Source: Ureibacillus thermosphaericus (GTDB lineage Bacteria; Bacillota; Bacilli; Bacillales_A; Planococcaceae). From it: a stretch of DNA of 64,000 bases. Under the pieces are notes generated by a model, which worked only from the letters and a program-made list of their open reading frames with translations, searched no databases and was not told the DNA's origin. Below are positions 25,279 to 34,641 of this stretch, piece by piece (position 1 is the first letter of the stretch; every line of letters begins with the position of its first letter). The DNA lies in the NCBI RefSeq assembly GCF_012396605.1, contig NZ_JAAXPW010000014.1, positions 1 to 64,000 of the forward strand. The letters run 5' to 3'. A program made the position numbers and the translations under genes.

Positions 25279-26706
25279 TTAGTATTGTTCAATAATCGAT
25301 TCCACAACTTTGTCAATGTCTTTTATTTTGTTAGTTGTTTGATATTGCGTCATGATTGCAAATGCATACATTTTCCCACTATTAGCCTTTACATATCCTG
25401 CTAACGTATATACACCAGTAATGTGGCCAGTTTTGGCAAATACTCGATTTTTCAAATGTTCACCTAAATATCTTTCTCTTAACGATCCCCCGATTTGTCG
25501 ATTCGTGTCTCCTCCCACAGGCAAACTGCTAAAAAAGATCGGGAAAAAAGGTTCTTCTTGAACTTTTACTAATAAGTTCGTTAACTCATTAGCAGTTGTA
25601 CGGTTATAATGTGAAATTCCTGAACCATCTTCAAACTTCCACTGTTCCATTTTTAATCCTAAATCTTTGCCATATTGTTGAATGACCTTTAATCCATTTT
25701 CAAAATTTCCATTTCCATATACTTTTTGTCCCATTGTCTTTACTAAAATATCCGCAATGCTATTATTGCTTAATTTCAAGAATGTATGGTTGATATATTT
25801 CAGAGGGGGGGATTGTTTTCTATAAATCAACGTTGCATTTTTAGGTACAGATTTTCGAACAACAGATGTTTCATAAAATGCAATCCCTTCTTCCTCCAAC
25901 GTGATTTTGAGAGCCTCGAGCGTGTTGAGCGTTGGGTCATATAATGTCACCCAATCTTTATGAGATGCCCCTAACGGAATATTTCCTGAAATTACTACCT
26001 CATTTGAATGATATTTACGAATGATTTCGATAGTATTTTTGTTATTCGAAGGAACCGTCATTGCGTAGTTCAATAAAATCATCCCACTATCATTCGGTTC
26101 CGTTTGTATGATTGGTTTATTTCCAATGGAAGTAGGGATTACATGAACAATGAGCGTTCCTGCATCGTAATCTCCATCCGGTGACATCGTTAATGCGCTT
26201 ATTCTTGATGCGTAATAAAAACTTTCATCTTCTTTTGAAACGCCAGGAGAGAGTGCTTCACCATTAAAATAAAAATCATCGCCATATAAATTGCCTCTTA
26301 CCGAATAAATGCCTAACAACTTTAATATATCTGCAATTTGTAAAAAATGTTTCTTTTGAAAAGTAGGATCACCTTTTCCTTTTACATAAAGATTACCTTG
26401 AAGTTCCCCGTTGTTTACTTTCCCATCAATATAAACTTCTGTTGCAAATTGATGCTGTTGTCCCAATACATGTAATGCACTAGCTGAAGTAAGCAATTTT
26501 AATGTGGACGCGGGTTTCATTCCAATATCCCCATTTTTCGTATATAATAGCTGTCCAGTTTCTAGATCGCGAATGGACACGCTGATATCCTTTGTACCTA
26601 AATGGTGTGTTATTTTTTCATGGAGTGACATCGCTTGACTTGGATGAAGATATTGGAAAAAGAAAAACACGATAACAATACATAATACACACTGTTTTTT
26701 CATCAT
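25279..26706 (-). CDS. D-alanyl-D-alanine carboxypeptidase/endopeptidase, PBP4 (S13) family
   Basis: 475 residues, a class C low-molecular-mass PBP. Signal peptide at residues 1-27 ending near SQA. Active-site serine in the SxxK motif (ASTLKLL, about residue 75), SxN in LSNNSIADILVKT (about 310), and the KTG triad (AKTGHITG, about 425). The inserted domain between SxxK and SxN is family-typical. It trims or opens peptidoglycan cross-links outside the membrane. The start is at ATG-ATG 26706 with AAGGTGG just upstream; a GTG at 26715 is less well placed. Similar to DacC of B. subtilis; symbol withheld. Confidence 0.9.
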   Translation of the reverse strand: MMKKQCVLCIVIVFFFFQYLHPSQAMSLHEKITHHLGTKDISVSIRDLETGQLLYTKNGDIGMKPASTLKLLTSASALHVLGQQHQFATEVYIDGKVNNGELQGNLYVKGKGDPTFQKKHFLQIADILKLLGIYSVRGNLYGDDFYFNGEALSPGVSKEDESFYYASRISALTMSPDGDYDAGTLIVHVIPTSIGNKPIIQTEPNDSGMILLNYAMTVPSNNKNTIEIIRKYHSNEVVISGNIPLGASHKDWVTLYDPTLNTLEALKITLEEEGIAFYETSVVRKSVPKNATLIYRKQSPPLKYINHTFLKLSNNSIADILVKTMGQKVYGNGNFENGLKVIQQYGKDLGLKMEQWKFEDGSGISHYNRTTANELTNLLVKVQEEPFFPIFFSSLPVGGDTNRQIGGSLRERYLGEHLKNRVFAKTGHITGVYTLAGYVKANSGKMYAFAIMTQYQTTNKIKDIDKVVESIIEQY

Positions 26707-26794
26707 GGCAGCCACCTTGAACCATTCTTTTACATTCTATTATGCTCGTATACGCCTTCTTTTATCGTCACTTTCACTTAAAATTTCCTTCATT

Positions 26795-26819
26795 AAAAAA
26801 GGGACTTATTTCAGTCCCT
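26795..26819 (-). terminator. Terminator overlapping the nfo stop codon
   Basis: Leftward GGGACT / AGTCCC stem beginning at the TAG of nfo, then six T. Confidence 0.85.
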
Positions 26820-27705
26820 AGTTGCGTAATGCTTCAATCCATTCCGGTTGAAATGTACTTGTTTTAAACATTTCAATTTCTTCTTTATATGGTGGCTTTT
26901 TATTTTTTGAATCTGTACCTACCCAAGGTGTTTCAAGTATTTTTGGGATTTCTTTAAATGCTTCGTGATGTACTATGTAATTTAATACATCAAAGCCGAT
27001 ATGGCCAAATCCAATATTTTCGTGGCGGTCTTTTCTTGCCCCTCTCTCATTTTTACTATCATTTATATGAACCACTTTAATGCGGTCTAGACCAATGATT
27101 TTATCGAATTGTTCTAGAACACCATCAAAATCTTCTACAATATTATAGCCTGCATCATGAGTATGGCATGTATCAAAACATACGGAGAGTCGCTCATTAT
27201 TCGTAACCCCGTCGATAATCATCGCAATTTCTTCAAAGTTTTTGCCACATTCTGATCCTTTTCCAGCCATTGTTTCTAATGCAATTTGAACAGGAGAATC
27301 GACTGACAACACTTCATTTAATCCTTCAATAATTTTTTTAATCCCCTTTTCTTCCCCTGCTCCTACATGGGAACCCGGATGTAAAACAATTTGTGTTGCA
27401 CCGATCGCTTCTGTGCGCTCAATTTCTTTTTGCAAAAATTCCACCCCTAAAGCAAACACTTCAGGTTTTACAGTATTTGCAATGTTAATGATGTACGGTG
27501 CGTGGACAACAATATTTGAGATACCGTGTTCTTTCATATGCTTTAATCCAGCTTCAATATTTAAATCTTCAATAGCTTTTCTTCTTGTGTTTTGGGGTGC
27601 CCCCGTATAAATCATAAAGGTCGTGGATCCATATGATACAGCTTCCTCACTAGCAGCAAGTAACATCTTCTTGCCGCTCATGGATACGTGCGATCCAATT
27701 AACAT
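26818..27705 (-). CDS. nfo: Endonuclease IV
   Basis: 295 residues. AP endonuclease of the Nfo family, a trinuclear-zinc TIM barrel that incises abasic sites in base-excision repair. It opens with [13 protein letters not shown]. Zinc ligands are visible in [62 protein letters not shown] and ILETP. Full length. It follows cshB by 16 bases, as in B. subtilis, where Nfo (YqfS) serves spores among others. Confidence 0.97.
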   Translation of the reverse strand: MLIGSHVSMSGKKMLLAASEEAVSYGSTTFMIYTGAPQNTRRKAIEDLNIEAGLKHMKEHGISNIVVHAPYIINIANTVKPEVFALGVEFLQKEIERTEAIGATQIVLHPGSHVGAGEEKGIKKIIEGLNEVLSVDSPVQIALETMAGKGSECGKNFEEIAMIIDGVTNNERLSVCFDTCHTHDAGYNIVEDFDGVLEQFDKIIGLDRIKVVHINDSKNERGARKDRHENIGFGHIGFDVLNYIVHHEAFKEIPKILETPWVGTDSKNKKPPYKEEIEMFKTSTFQPEWIEALRN

Positions 27706-27721
27706 TCTCTTCCCCTCACTT

Positions 27722-29014
27722 CTAGCGATTTCTTTTTCTTCTTTCTCTCTTCTTAATCTTTTCTATTTGCATTTTCATTGCCTTTTTATAGCCCGGCTTT
27801 ACTTTTTTCGGTTTGCGCACTAATGCTTTAGCGAGTTGGTCTAACTCATTTTCCTGTTTCACTCGTTTTTTTCGAGCGTGCCGTTCTTTTAACTCAATCC
27901 ATTCGCCGTTTTTAACATCTTTCTGTTGGAATGGAATACCCATTTTTTCAATTCGGGCTAAATCATTTTCATCGTCCGGTCCATATAAGGTAATCGCTGT
28001 TCCTTGAAGTCCAGCACGCGCTGTTCTACCTACACGATGGATGAAAAATTCTAAATCCTCAGGTATTTCATAATTAATAACATGAGAAACACCCTGTATA
28101 TCAATACCTCGAGCAGCTAAATCTGTCGCTACGATATATTGATACTCTAAATCTCGAATTTGCTTCATCATCTTTTTACGCTCTCTAGGCGTTAAATCAC
28201 CATGTATTTGTCCTGTACGTATGCCATTTTCCGCTAAAAAGTCTGCAACTTCCTCAGCAGTTTTTCGCGTATTGCAGAAAATAACACATAAAAATGGATT
28301 AATCGCCTCACAAACTTCTAGTAGTCGAGTCGTACGAGATTTAGAGCGAATCGGTACAAGGAAAAATTCGATTCCTTCCGCCACCGGTTTTCGATCGTTC
28401 ATTTGAATGTGTACTGGGGATTCCATATATTTTTTGAGGAATGGTTGCAATTTAACAGGGATTGTAGCAGAGAACACATACATTTCTAAATCTTCAGGCA
28501 TTCGAGCTGCAAATCCATCTATTTCTTCAATGAATCCCATATCGAAGGCTAAATCCGCTTCATCTACTACTAAAATAGATGCTTTGTGAACTAGTAAAAC
28601 ATTTTCCTTTACTAAATCATGAATTCGCCCTGGTGTTCCTACAACAATTTGCGGTTGATTTTTTAATTTTTCAATTGTTCGCTGCTTGTCCGTACCCCCA
28701 ATTAATAATTTTGCGGAAATTTCAGTGCCTTCTATTAATTGCTTTAGATGTTCAAAAATTTGAGTTGCTAATTCCCTTGTTGGTGAAGTAATTACTGCTT
28801 GGACTTCTGTATTCTCTACATCTATTCTTTGAACGATCGGTAATAAAAACGCATGGGTTTTGCCTGTCCCTGTATGGGCTTGTCCAATCGCACTCTTCCC
28901 TTGCAATATTAACGGAATCATCTCTTTTTGGATGGGAGTTGGTTCTTTAAAGCCGAGCTTTTGAATAGCATCCATAATAAATGGTTTGAATTGAAAATCT
29001 GTAAAGTTCGACAT
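27722..29014 (-). CDS. cshB: DEAD-box RNA helicase CshB
   Basis: 430 residues. Q motif [10 protein letters not shown], motif [20 protein letters not shown], motif II VDEADLA (DEAD), SAT, then the helicase C domain with RGIDIQGV and HRVGRTAR. The C-terminus is short and basic ([21 protein letters not shown]), matching CshB/YqfR. It unwinds structured RNA, important in cold growth and ribosome assembly. Operon with nfo. Confidence 0.93.
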   Translation of the reverse strand: MSNFTDFQFKPFIMDAIQKLGFKEPTPIQKEMIPLILQGKSAIGQAHTGTGKTHAFLLPIVQRIDVENTEVQAVITSPTRELATQIFEHLKQLIEGTEISAKLLIGGTDKQRTIEKLKNQPQIVVGTPGRIHDLVKENVLLVHKASILVVDEADLAFDMGFIEEIDGFAARMPEDLEMYVFSATIPVKLQPFLKKYMESPVHIQMNDRKPVAEGIEFFLVPIRSKSRTTRLLEVCEAINPFLCVIFCNTRKTAEEVADFLAENGIRTGQIHGDLTPRERKKMMKQIRDLEYQYIVATDLAARGIDIQGVSHVINYEIPEDLEFFIHRVGRTARAGLQGTAITLYGPDDENDLARIEKMGIPFQQKDVKNGEWIELKERHARKKRVKQENELDQLAKALVRKPKKVKPGYKKAMKMQIEKIKKRERRKRNR

Positions 29015-29235
29015 TTTTCGTACCTCCTAACATGAATATTATTGTACCAAATACGCTTTCTAAAGAACAATAAACAACTTTCGTTCATCATGCTTTCAAC
29101 AGCGATTATTAAATAGGAACAATTAAACTTTTTGTCTAACAAATGGAAGCAAATAATAATACATAATTTTTTCATTGTTGAAATATGTACCGATTGTTTA
29201 ATTAAAATGGAATATTAATAATAATAAAAAAATAT

Positions 29236-29244
29236 CATAAAGTA
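29236..29244 (+). promoter_or_regulatory. Possible SigK-type -10 element
   Basis: CATAAAGTA matches the mother-cell SigK -10 pattern CATANNNTA, 42 bases before the CotB-like start codon. The upstream -35 AC element is not evident, so the call rests on the -10 and the coat-protein context. Confidence 0.35.
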
Positions 29245-29286
29245 ATACTTTTGTTCTTGATTGTAAATAGATAGGAGGGGCACCAT

Positions 29287-29955
29287 ATGCATCATTTAAA
29301 TAATGAAGTTGTTTTCATTGAAATCATGGGCGGGAAAATATTTAACGGCTCCTTAATTGATTCAAGTGATGAAATTTTCGTGATCCACGTAAATAATCAA
29401 TTTGTATATTTGCCAACTGACCATATATATACTTTGGAAAGGGATATTGATAATGAAAATAATATTCAATCCCCTTCAGAAATACCGCAATTTATTACAA
29501 AAGTCAATCAAGATTTGACGTTATTCAATATTCTTTCCATGGCAAAAGGACTGCACGTAGAATTAATGGTGACAAGAAATGAAGCACTACATGGCGTCAT
29601 TACGTCTGTAATGGATGACTATTTTGTATTTCAGTCACCCATTTATAACACTATGTACATTCCAAATAAACATTTAAAATGGATAATACCTCATATTAAA
29701 AATGACCTTCCTTACGGCATCAGTGAAACCGAATTCTTATCCTTATCGAAAATTAAGCTTCCAACATTAAAAAAGCAATTTGCTGATCAAATTGCCGAAT
29801 TAAAAGGTCAACTGGTTATTTTAAATTTAGGCAAAGATTTTTCTCATATTGGAAAAATCAATCATGTAGAGGGACGATTAATTGAAATGAAAGATGGAAA
29901 GTCAAATACTATATACTGCAATCTTTCACACATACAAATTGTCAATCCTGTATAA
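29287..29955 (+). CDS. CotB-like spore coat protein with three repeats
   Basis: 222 residues forming three tandem ~45-residue beta-rich units: about 7-52 (VVFIEIMGGKIFNGSLIDSS), 91-137 (VELMVTRNEALHGVITSV) and 170-220 (LVILNLGKDFSHIGKINHV). Each runs 'xGxIxxVxxDxxxxxxxxxxxYxPxxHIxxI'. The same triple arrangement forms the N-terminal part of Bacillus CotB, as I recall it. The serine/lysine-rich CotB tail is absent. A role in the spore coat is inferred. AGGAGGGG ribosome site; a possible SigK element lies upstream. Solitary, convergent with ispH. Confidence 0.65.
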   Translation: MHHLNNEVVFIEIMGGKIFNGSLIDSSDEIFVIHVNNQFVYLPTDHIYTLERDIDNENNIQSPSEIPQFITKVNQDLTLFNILSMAKGLHVELMVTRNEALHGVITSVMDDYFVFQSPIYNTMYIPNKHLKWIIPHIKNDLPYGISETEFLSLSKIKLPTLKKQFADQIAELKGQLVILNLGKDFSHIGKINHVEGRLIEMKDGKSNTIYCNLSHIQIVNPV

Positions 29956-30135
29956 AAAGTTAAGTAAACTTTCAATTATTCGCACTCATTTCACTTAAAT
30001 CTTACATAATTCTTAACATTCTACTTAAACGATAATTATTATATGATAGATTATTCATTTTTCCCCTTCGGCTTATAAAACTAGCGATAAAATGAAAAAG
30101 GGGAAGTCTGAAAAGTTATTTTGAGACGCCCCCTT
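29956..30135. other. Intergenic segment with GGGG/CCCC hairpin
   Basis: AT-rich sequence downstream of the CotB-like gene. It ends in an imperfect hairpin at about 30096-30136 (AAAAAGGGG...CCCCCTTT with an inner TCT/AGA pair) that leads straight into the tandem repeats. It may serve as that gene's terminator. Confidence 0.4.
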
Positions 30136-30273
30136 TGCGGCTGTCGCTATCGCTTTCGCCGCAGATAAATTGCGGCTGTCGCTATCGCTTTCGCCGCAGA
30201 TAATTTGCGGCTGTCGCACAAGCTTAGCCGCAGATAATTTGCGGCTGTCGCACAAGCTTAGCCGCAGATAAAT
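30136..30273. repeat. Four tandem 34-35 bp hairpin repeats
   Basis: Four head-to-tail units at 30136-30170, 30171-30205, 30206-30239 and 30240-30273. Each has arms TGCGGC and GCCGCA around a 13-15 base loop, followed by GATAAT or GATAAA. Units 1-2 share the loop TGTCGCTATCGCTTTC; units 3-4 share TGTCGCACAAGCTTA, so the array looks like two duplicated pairs. It is markedly more GC-rich than its surroundings. A frame through it (30073-30315 leftward) is repeat translation, not a gene. Confidence 0.9.
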
Positions 30274-30349
30274 TGCGACGAGGAGGCACGTTTGATGTGA
30301 CCACCGCAGGAGCAAAGTTTTTAAGAGAAGTTTACTATAAGAAGTAAGA

Positions 30350-30386
30350 CTGTTCAGAAAGTGTTCGACTTTCTGAACAGCCCCTT
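30350..30386. terminator. Palindromic terminator, repeated-family copy B
   Basis: Perfect 13-bp stem CTGTTCAGAAAGT / ACTTTCTGAACAG (loop GTTCG) just after the ispH stop. A CAGGAGCAAAG box lies 40 bases to its left, as in copy A at 9199-9241. Confidence 0.75.
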
Positions 30387-31361
30387 TTACTCGTTAGGAA
30401 GAATAACGTTAACAGGTTTTGGTTCTTTAATTTTTGGAAGTATTTTATCCAGTGTCACAGTACGCTTTATTTCATGAGTAGATGGATCATTTTTATCAAA
30501 CTTCTCTAAAAATGATATGACTTCCTTCACAATAGGAGTTGGTGTCGAAGCACCTGCTGTAACAGCAACTTTTTCAATATCCATCAACCACTCGATTTTT
30601 AACTCTGATATATCAGCAATGCGGTAGGCTGGGGTACCTGCAATTTCTTCAGAAACTTGAGTTAAACGATTTGAGTTGTTGGAACGAGGATCTCCTACTA
30701 CAATAAGTAAATCCGCTTCTCCTGCTTGATTTGCTACCGCTTCTTGTCGTACTTGAGTAGCCATGCAAATCTCTTTATGCTCTTCCACATGGGGATATTT
30801 TTCTTTAATGTAATCCATTAAATCCTTAACATCCCATTGGCTCATAGTTGTTTGATTTGTTACTAGCAATTTATCATTTTGTAAATTTAGATTGTCAATA
30901 TCTAGTTTATTTTCAACTAAATGAACGTGGTTCGGTGCAACTCCAATTGCTCCTTCAGGCTCTGGGTGATTCTTTTTCCCTATATAAATAATGTCATATC
31001 CTTGCTTAGACTTTTCACGGATTAATTCATGAGTGACTGTTACGTCTGGGCATGTAGCGTCAATTGCTACAAGTCCTTTTCTTTTCGCAATTTCTCTTAT
31101 TTCAGGTGATACTCCATGAGCAGTGAAAATAACAGTCCCTTTATCCACTTTTTCAATGATTTCTTTTCGATTGCTTCCGTCAAGAGTGATAATCCCCTCT
31201 TTTTCAAAAGCATCCGTTACATGTTTATTATGAACAATCATTCCTAAAATGTAGATTGGTCTTGGCAATGATTTATCTAATGAAGCATTTCTTGCAATAA
31301 CCATTGCATCAACTACACCATAGCAATAGCCTCGAGGATTTATTTTAATGACTTCCATCAT
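30387..31361 (-). CDS. ispH: 4-hydroxy-3-methylbut-2-enyl diphosphate reductase
   Basis: 324 residues. Last enzyme of the MEP pathway; makes IPP and DMAPP from HMBPP with a [4Fe-4S] cluster. Cluster cysteines: PRGYCYGV (Cys12 region), IDATCPDVT (about 103) and the third in [13 protein letters not shown] (about 195). The catalytic Glu/Thr segment lies in VTNQTT. Full length with the Bacillus-type C-terminal extension. AAAGGAG before ATG-ATG. Complements ispG at 2570-3676. Confidence 0.96.
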   Translation of the reverse strand: MMEVIKINPRGYCYGVVDAMVIARNASLDKSLPRPIYILGMIVHNKHVTDAFEKEGIITLDGSNRKEIIEKVDKGTVIFTAHGVSPEIREIAKRKGLVAIDATCPDVTVTHELIREKSKQGYDIIYIGKKNHPEPEGAIGVAPNHVHLVENKLDIDNLNLQNDKLLVTNQTTMSQWDVKDLMDYIKEKYPHVEEHKEICMATQVRQEAVANQAGEADLLIVVGDPRSNNSNRLTQVSEEIAGTPAYRIADISELKIEWLMDIEKVAVTAGASTPTPIVKEVISFLEKFDKNDPSTHEIKRTVTLDKILPKIKEPKPVNVILPNE

Positions 31362-31424
31362 GACAACTCCTTTTGTTGGTACATAACTTTATTATAACGG
31401 AGCTATGGTGTTATTACAAAGTTT

Positions 31425-31871
31425 CTATTCAAAATGATCGAACGGCGGTTGATAGATTTTTGGAATTGACGGTCTACTAATTTCTTCTTGTCTTAGATTT
31501 CTTTCATTTCTTCTTTCTTGTCTTGAATGATTTGACGGTGATATTTGTCTTTTTCCTTCCTCATTTGATTGTTTCCCTTGAGTTTGAGTTGGAAGCCCTT
31601 GAAACCCTTTATATAATTTCCATAGTGCAGGCAAATTCCGAAGCATCGGCGCTGCTTGTTGGATATAAGGTTGGAAACTTTGTGCTGTCGCTAAAAATCG
31701 ATTAGCTGTTTCTAAAATGGAGTCCAATCTCGCTGTTCCTTTTGGTGGTTGAAAACCAGGTGGCATTGGTGGCGGATATGGTCCGGGTCTAAAGCCGTAT
31801 TGAGGAGGTCTTGGTGCATAAAAATTAGGTCTTCCTGGAGGCATTTGGTTTGGAAAGTGATGTGGACGCAT
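31425..31871 (-). CDS. yqfQ: YqfQ/VrrA-like proline-rich protein
   Basis: 148 residues. The N-terminal ~45 residues are Pro/Gly/Phe/Arg-rich (MRPHHFPNQMPPGRPNFY onward). A conserved helical core follows at about 50-95 (DSILETANRFLATAQSFQPY then APMLRNLPALWKLYKGF), then a polar Gln/Arg/Ser tail. This is the architecture of YqfQ (VrrA in B. anthracis), located beside ispH. Function unknown, probably sporulation or envelope associated. ATG 31871 has AAAGGAG six bases upstream, and the extension to 31937 is rejected. Confidence 0.82.
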   Translation of the reverse strand: MRPHHFPNQMPPGRPNFYAPRPPQYGFRPGPYPPPMPPGFQPPKGTARLDSILETANRFLATAQSFQPYIQQAAPMLRNLPALWKLYKGFQGLPTQTQGKQSNEEGKRQISPSNHSRQERRNERNLRQEEISRPSIPKIYQPPFDHFE

Positions 31872-31999
31872 AGAAATCTCCTTTCTGTTTATTCCAAATG
31901 ACGTAAGCTTTCTAAAAGCTATCATATGCAAATGCATTTTGAAAGGTACAGCAACAGGTAGTAGGCTATGCTGAAAAGTTGGTAAAATTCATGTCTTAG

Positions 32000-32283
32000 A
32001 ATTTGGCAATTAATTTTCAAAATTTGACTATTATATTTAGTAGTTTGACTAATAACTGTTAAGTTTTGGCTATTATCTTACTTTTCAGAGGTTATTTTTT
32101 TTAGATTGGCTATTAAAATGACAGGAATGACTATTATTTTTCATGATTGGCTATTATTGTAACGAATTTGACTATTATCTTATTTTTCAAAAGTTCTTTT
32201 TATCCATTTGGCTATTATGTTCACAAGTGTGACTATTATCCATTGGAGATTGGCAATTATTGTCACATATTTGACTATTATCG
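32000..32283. repeat. 21-bp-period degenerate repeat nested in ~102-bp super-repeat
   Basis: A motif TTKG(G/A)CTATTAT or a variant recurs with the G at 32005, 32026, 32047, 32068, (32090 weak), 32108, 32129, 32149, 32170, (32193 weak), 32210, 32231, 32252 and 32273. That is a 20-21 base step with two decayed slots. The decayed slots and the G/A alternation repeat after 102-103 bases (32005 to 32108 to 32210), giving ~2.7 copies of a five-unit super-repeat. It fills most of the 519-base gap between yqfO and yqfQ. No persistent reading frame. Confidence 0.85.
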
Positions 32284-32327
32284 GACCTTTCGTATACGAA
32301 TTTTTCTCGCCTGTTTTCTGTACTCAA

Positions 32328-32374
32328 ATAAAAAATTGAGCGAATGAAAAACAAATTGTTTTCTCATTCGCTCA
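32328..32374 (-). terminator. Terminator of trmK-yqfO
   Basis: Leftward stem GAGCGAATGA / TCATTCGCTC with AT-rich loop and a T6 tract, 17 bases after the yqfO stop. Confidence 0.88.
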
Positions 32375-32390
32375 CGTAACTTTTAATTTC

Positions 32391-33512
32391 CTATATAAAA
32401 ATAAATGGTTCTGTATTTACTTCTGATTCAATAAATTCTACATCAAGCTTATTCTCCTTACACAGGCTTGTCATTTTTTCTTTAACGCCTTTTATCATCA
32501 CTTTTTCAACATGATGGCCGGGGTCCACAATATTTAGTCCTATCGCTTGTGCTTCTTGAGCAACATGGAAATACATGTCTCCTGTTACAAATACATCCGC
32601 ACCAGCTCTTTTTGCAATATGGATATATTTATTTCCATCTCCTCCAAGTACAGCAACTTTTGAAACTGTACTGTTTTCATTCCCTACTATACGAACCATT
32701 GGAACTTGTAGTCTTTTTTTTACATAATCAGCAAATTGTCGCAAACTCATAGGTTCCTTCAAAATTCCGATGCGTCCAATACCGTATTCATTCGTTTCTT
32801 GAGCTAGAGTATAAAGATCATATGCTGGTTCTTCATATGGATGTGCATTTAACATTGCTTTTAATATTCGGTTTTTCATTGATGTTGGAAATACTACTTC
32901 TATTTTTTCTTCATCGGTTACTTCGATCTCTCCAACATCACCGATATATGGATTAGCACCTTCTAATGGACGAAAACGCCCTTTTCCATCCGTTGAATAA
33001 CTGCAAGAATCATAATTCCCTATCTTCCCGGCACCTGCTTTTGCTAGGACATATCGAAGTTCATCCGCATGCTCATCAGGCACAAACACTGCTAACTTCA
33101 TTAAATGTTCTGAATACGTTTTTTCTAAAATTTCACGATTTTGTAATTGTAAAGCATCAGCCAGCAAATCGTTGACGCCGCCTTCAGCAACATCTAGATT
33201 CGTATGAGCTGCATAAACAGCAATATCATTTTTCAATAGCTTTTCATATAGTCTTCCGCTCGGTGTATCTGTTCTTAAATTCGACAATTTCCGGAAAATA
33301 GGTGGATGGTGGGCAATAATTAATTGGCACCCTTTCTCTATAGCTTCATCTGCAACTTCTTGATTGACATCAAGAGTAACAAGCACTTTCGTAACTACTT
33401 TATTTAAAGTGCCTATTGCGAGTCCAATCGGATCATTTTCCATACAAGCAAGTTTTTTCGGTGACCAGCTCTCAAAAAGTTGAATGATTTCGTTTCCATT
33501 AGCTTGTTTCAT
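32391..33512 (-). CDS. yqfO: Nif3-like dinuclear metal protein, YqfO
   Basis: 373 residues. NIF3/DUF34 family. Metal ligands in LIIAHHPPIFRKLSN (about 65), AAHTNLDVAEGGVNDLLAD (about 100), and the C-terminal GDMYFHVAQEA and DPGHHVEK. The middle (about 135-235) holds the PII/CutA1-like insert of the Bacillus-type long form. Proposed roles are metallohydrolase or GTP-cyclohydrolase related, but biochemical function is unsettled. It overlaps the trmK stop (TTGATGA); TTG 33515 or ATG 33512 may be used. Confidence 0.9.
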   Translation of the reverse strand: MKQANGNEIIQLFESWSPKKLACMENDPIGLAIGTLNKVVTKVLVTLDVNQEVADEAIEKGCQLIIAHHPPIFRKLSNLRTDTPSGRLYEKLLKNDIAVYAAHTNLDVAEGGVNDLLADALQLQNREILEKTYSEHLMKLAVFVPDEHADELRYVLAKAGAGKIGNYDSCSYSTDGKGRFRPLEGANPYIGDVGEIEVTDEEKIEVVFPTSMKNRILKAMLNAHPYEEPAYDLYTLAQETNEYGIGRIGILKEPMSLRQFADYVKKRLQVPMVRIVGNENSTVSKVAVLGGDGNKYIHIAKRAGADVFVTGDMYFHVAQEAQAIGLNIVDPGHHVEKVMIKGVKEKMTSLCKENKLDVEFIESEVNTEPFIFI

Positions 33513-34207
33513 CAATGGATTACCTCCTCAACTAGTGCTATTTGATGAAGCAATTCTTGACGTTTTCCAACGATTTCAGGAGTCGGCTCCGCATATTCTA
33601 ATGATTTAAGTACTTTTTTCCAATGGTTTACTTCATTCGACCATTTTTTTAGAAATACCTCTGATTTTTCTTGAATTAATATGTTCCCCATCAAAATTTC
33701 TGCTTCAGTCAATTCCATGTTCCCTCGTTCTAATACGATGATTTCATAAATTTTTTGATCTTCCTCGACTATAGCTTCTTCAATAATCTTCCACTTGTTT
33801 TCTAATGCCCATTGTCGAATGACGCGTGCATGAATATTTGGTTGTAAGATGAGGCGATTAACGGTTTCGAGTTTTTCAGGATTTTTTTCTAAAATAGAGA
33901 CGATTAAGGAACCACCCATTCCTGCAATCGTGATTGTATCAACATGATCGCTGCTCTCAATTGCTTCTAATCCGTCAGCAAGTCGAACAGTAATTTGATT
34001 TTCTAACCCTTCTTCTTTTACTTTCTTTAACGCTGACTGATAGGGTCCTTTCACTACTTCTCCTGCAACAGCTTTTTGTATGATTCCTTTATGGACTAAG
34101 TAACATGGTAGATAGGCATGATCTGAACCAATATCTGCAACAATTGCCCCTTTTGGCACAAAAGAAGCAACTTTTTCTAGTCGTTTGGAAAGATTTTGTG
34201 CATTCAT
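33512..34207 (-). CDS. trmK: tRNA (adenine22-N1)-methyltransferase
   Basis: 231 residues. SAM-dependent enzyme making m1A22 in tRNA. Motif I VADIGSDHAYLP (about 20-31), GEVVKGPY, VRLADGLEAIE and the family signature TITIAGMGGSLI (about 93-104). A C-terminal coiled-coil region (about 170-230) completes the YqfN/TrmK layout. Translationally coupled to yqfO. Confidence 0.93.
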   Translation of the reverse strand: MNAQNLSKRLEKVASFVPKGAIVADIGSDHAYLPCYLVHKGIIQKAVAGEVVKGPYQSALKKVKEEGLENQITVRLADGLEAIESSDHVDTITIAGMGGSLIVSILEKNPEKLETVNRLILQPNIHARVIRQWALENKWKIIEEAIVEEDQKIYEIIVLERGNMELTEAEILMGNILIQEKSEVFLKKWSNEVNHWKKVLKSLEYAEPTPEIVGKRQELLHQIALVEEVIH

Positions 34208-34257
34208 GTAGTACCCGCCTTTATTGTAAAATTCTAACTCTCATTATATAAAAAAAT

Positions 34258-34296
34258 AAACCCTTAGTCGCCTTTTGCAACTAAGGATTTATTTTT
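34258..34296 (-). terminator. Terminator of cccA
   Basis: Leftward stem AATCCTTAGT / ACTAAGGGTT followed by TTTATTTTTTT, right after the cccA stop. Confidence 0.88.
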
Positions 34297-34641
34297 TTAT
34301 TCTAATGAACTGATGTACTCAGCAATCGCGCGAGCTTCGTCACCAGTTTTAAGACCTGGAGTCATTGGAGTTCCTTCAATACCGTTTTCTAAAACGTCAA
34401 CGATATGATCTGCATCAAGTCCAACTAATGAAGGTCCCATACCACCTTTTAAGTCGCCGCCGTGGCAACCAATACAAGCTTGAACTAGTGCTTCATCTCC
34501 TCCTGCACCTTCTTCAGTTGTTCCATGTTCACCTTCAGCTAATTCAGCTTGTTTTCCAACTCCATCTAATGACATAAAGAAGATAAGTGCGATACCGAAT
34601 GCCATAATGAGGATATAAGGAACGATCGGATTATTTTTCAT
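34297..34641 (-). CDS. cccA: Membrane-anchored cytochrome c550
   Basis: 114 residues. N-terminal membrane anchor (about 7-24), an acidic Gly/Glu linker, then a small c-type domain with haem-binding CIGCH (about 56-60) and axial Met in GTPMTPG (about 92). Electron carrier on the outer membrane face. Location upstream (transcriptionally downstream) of sigA and before trmK matches B. subtilis cccA. Confidence 0.93.
   Translation of the reverse strand: MKNNPIVPYILIMAFGIALIFFMSLDGVGKQAELAEGEHGTTEEGAGGDEALVQACIGCHGGDLKGGMGPSLVGLDADHIVDVLENGIEGTPMTPGLKTGDEARAIAEYISSLE

Noticed and set aside
30073-30315. 80-residue leftward open frame over the hairpin repeats
   Set aside because: It is translation of the tandem GC-rich repeats, has repeated RKLSAAK-type peptides and no ribosome site.
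30136-32283. CRISPR array
   Set aside because: Neither tract has constant repeats separated by unique 30-40 base spacers; units abut directly or are degenerate at 21-base steps, and no cas genes are near.
32147-32347. 66-residue rightward frame in the 21-bp repeat tract
   Set aside because: Composition reflects the AT-rich repeats; it lacks an SD and runs into the yqfO terminator.
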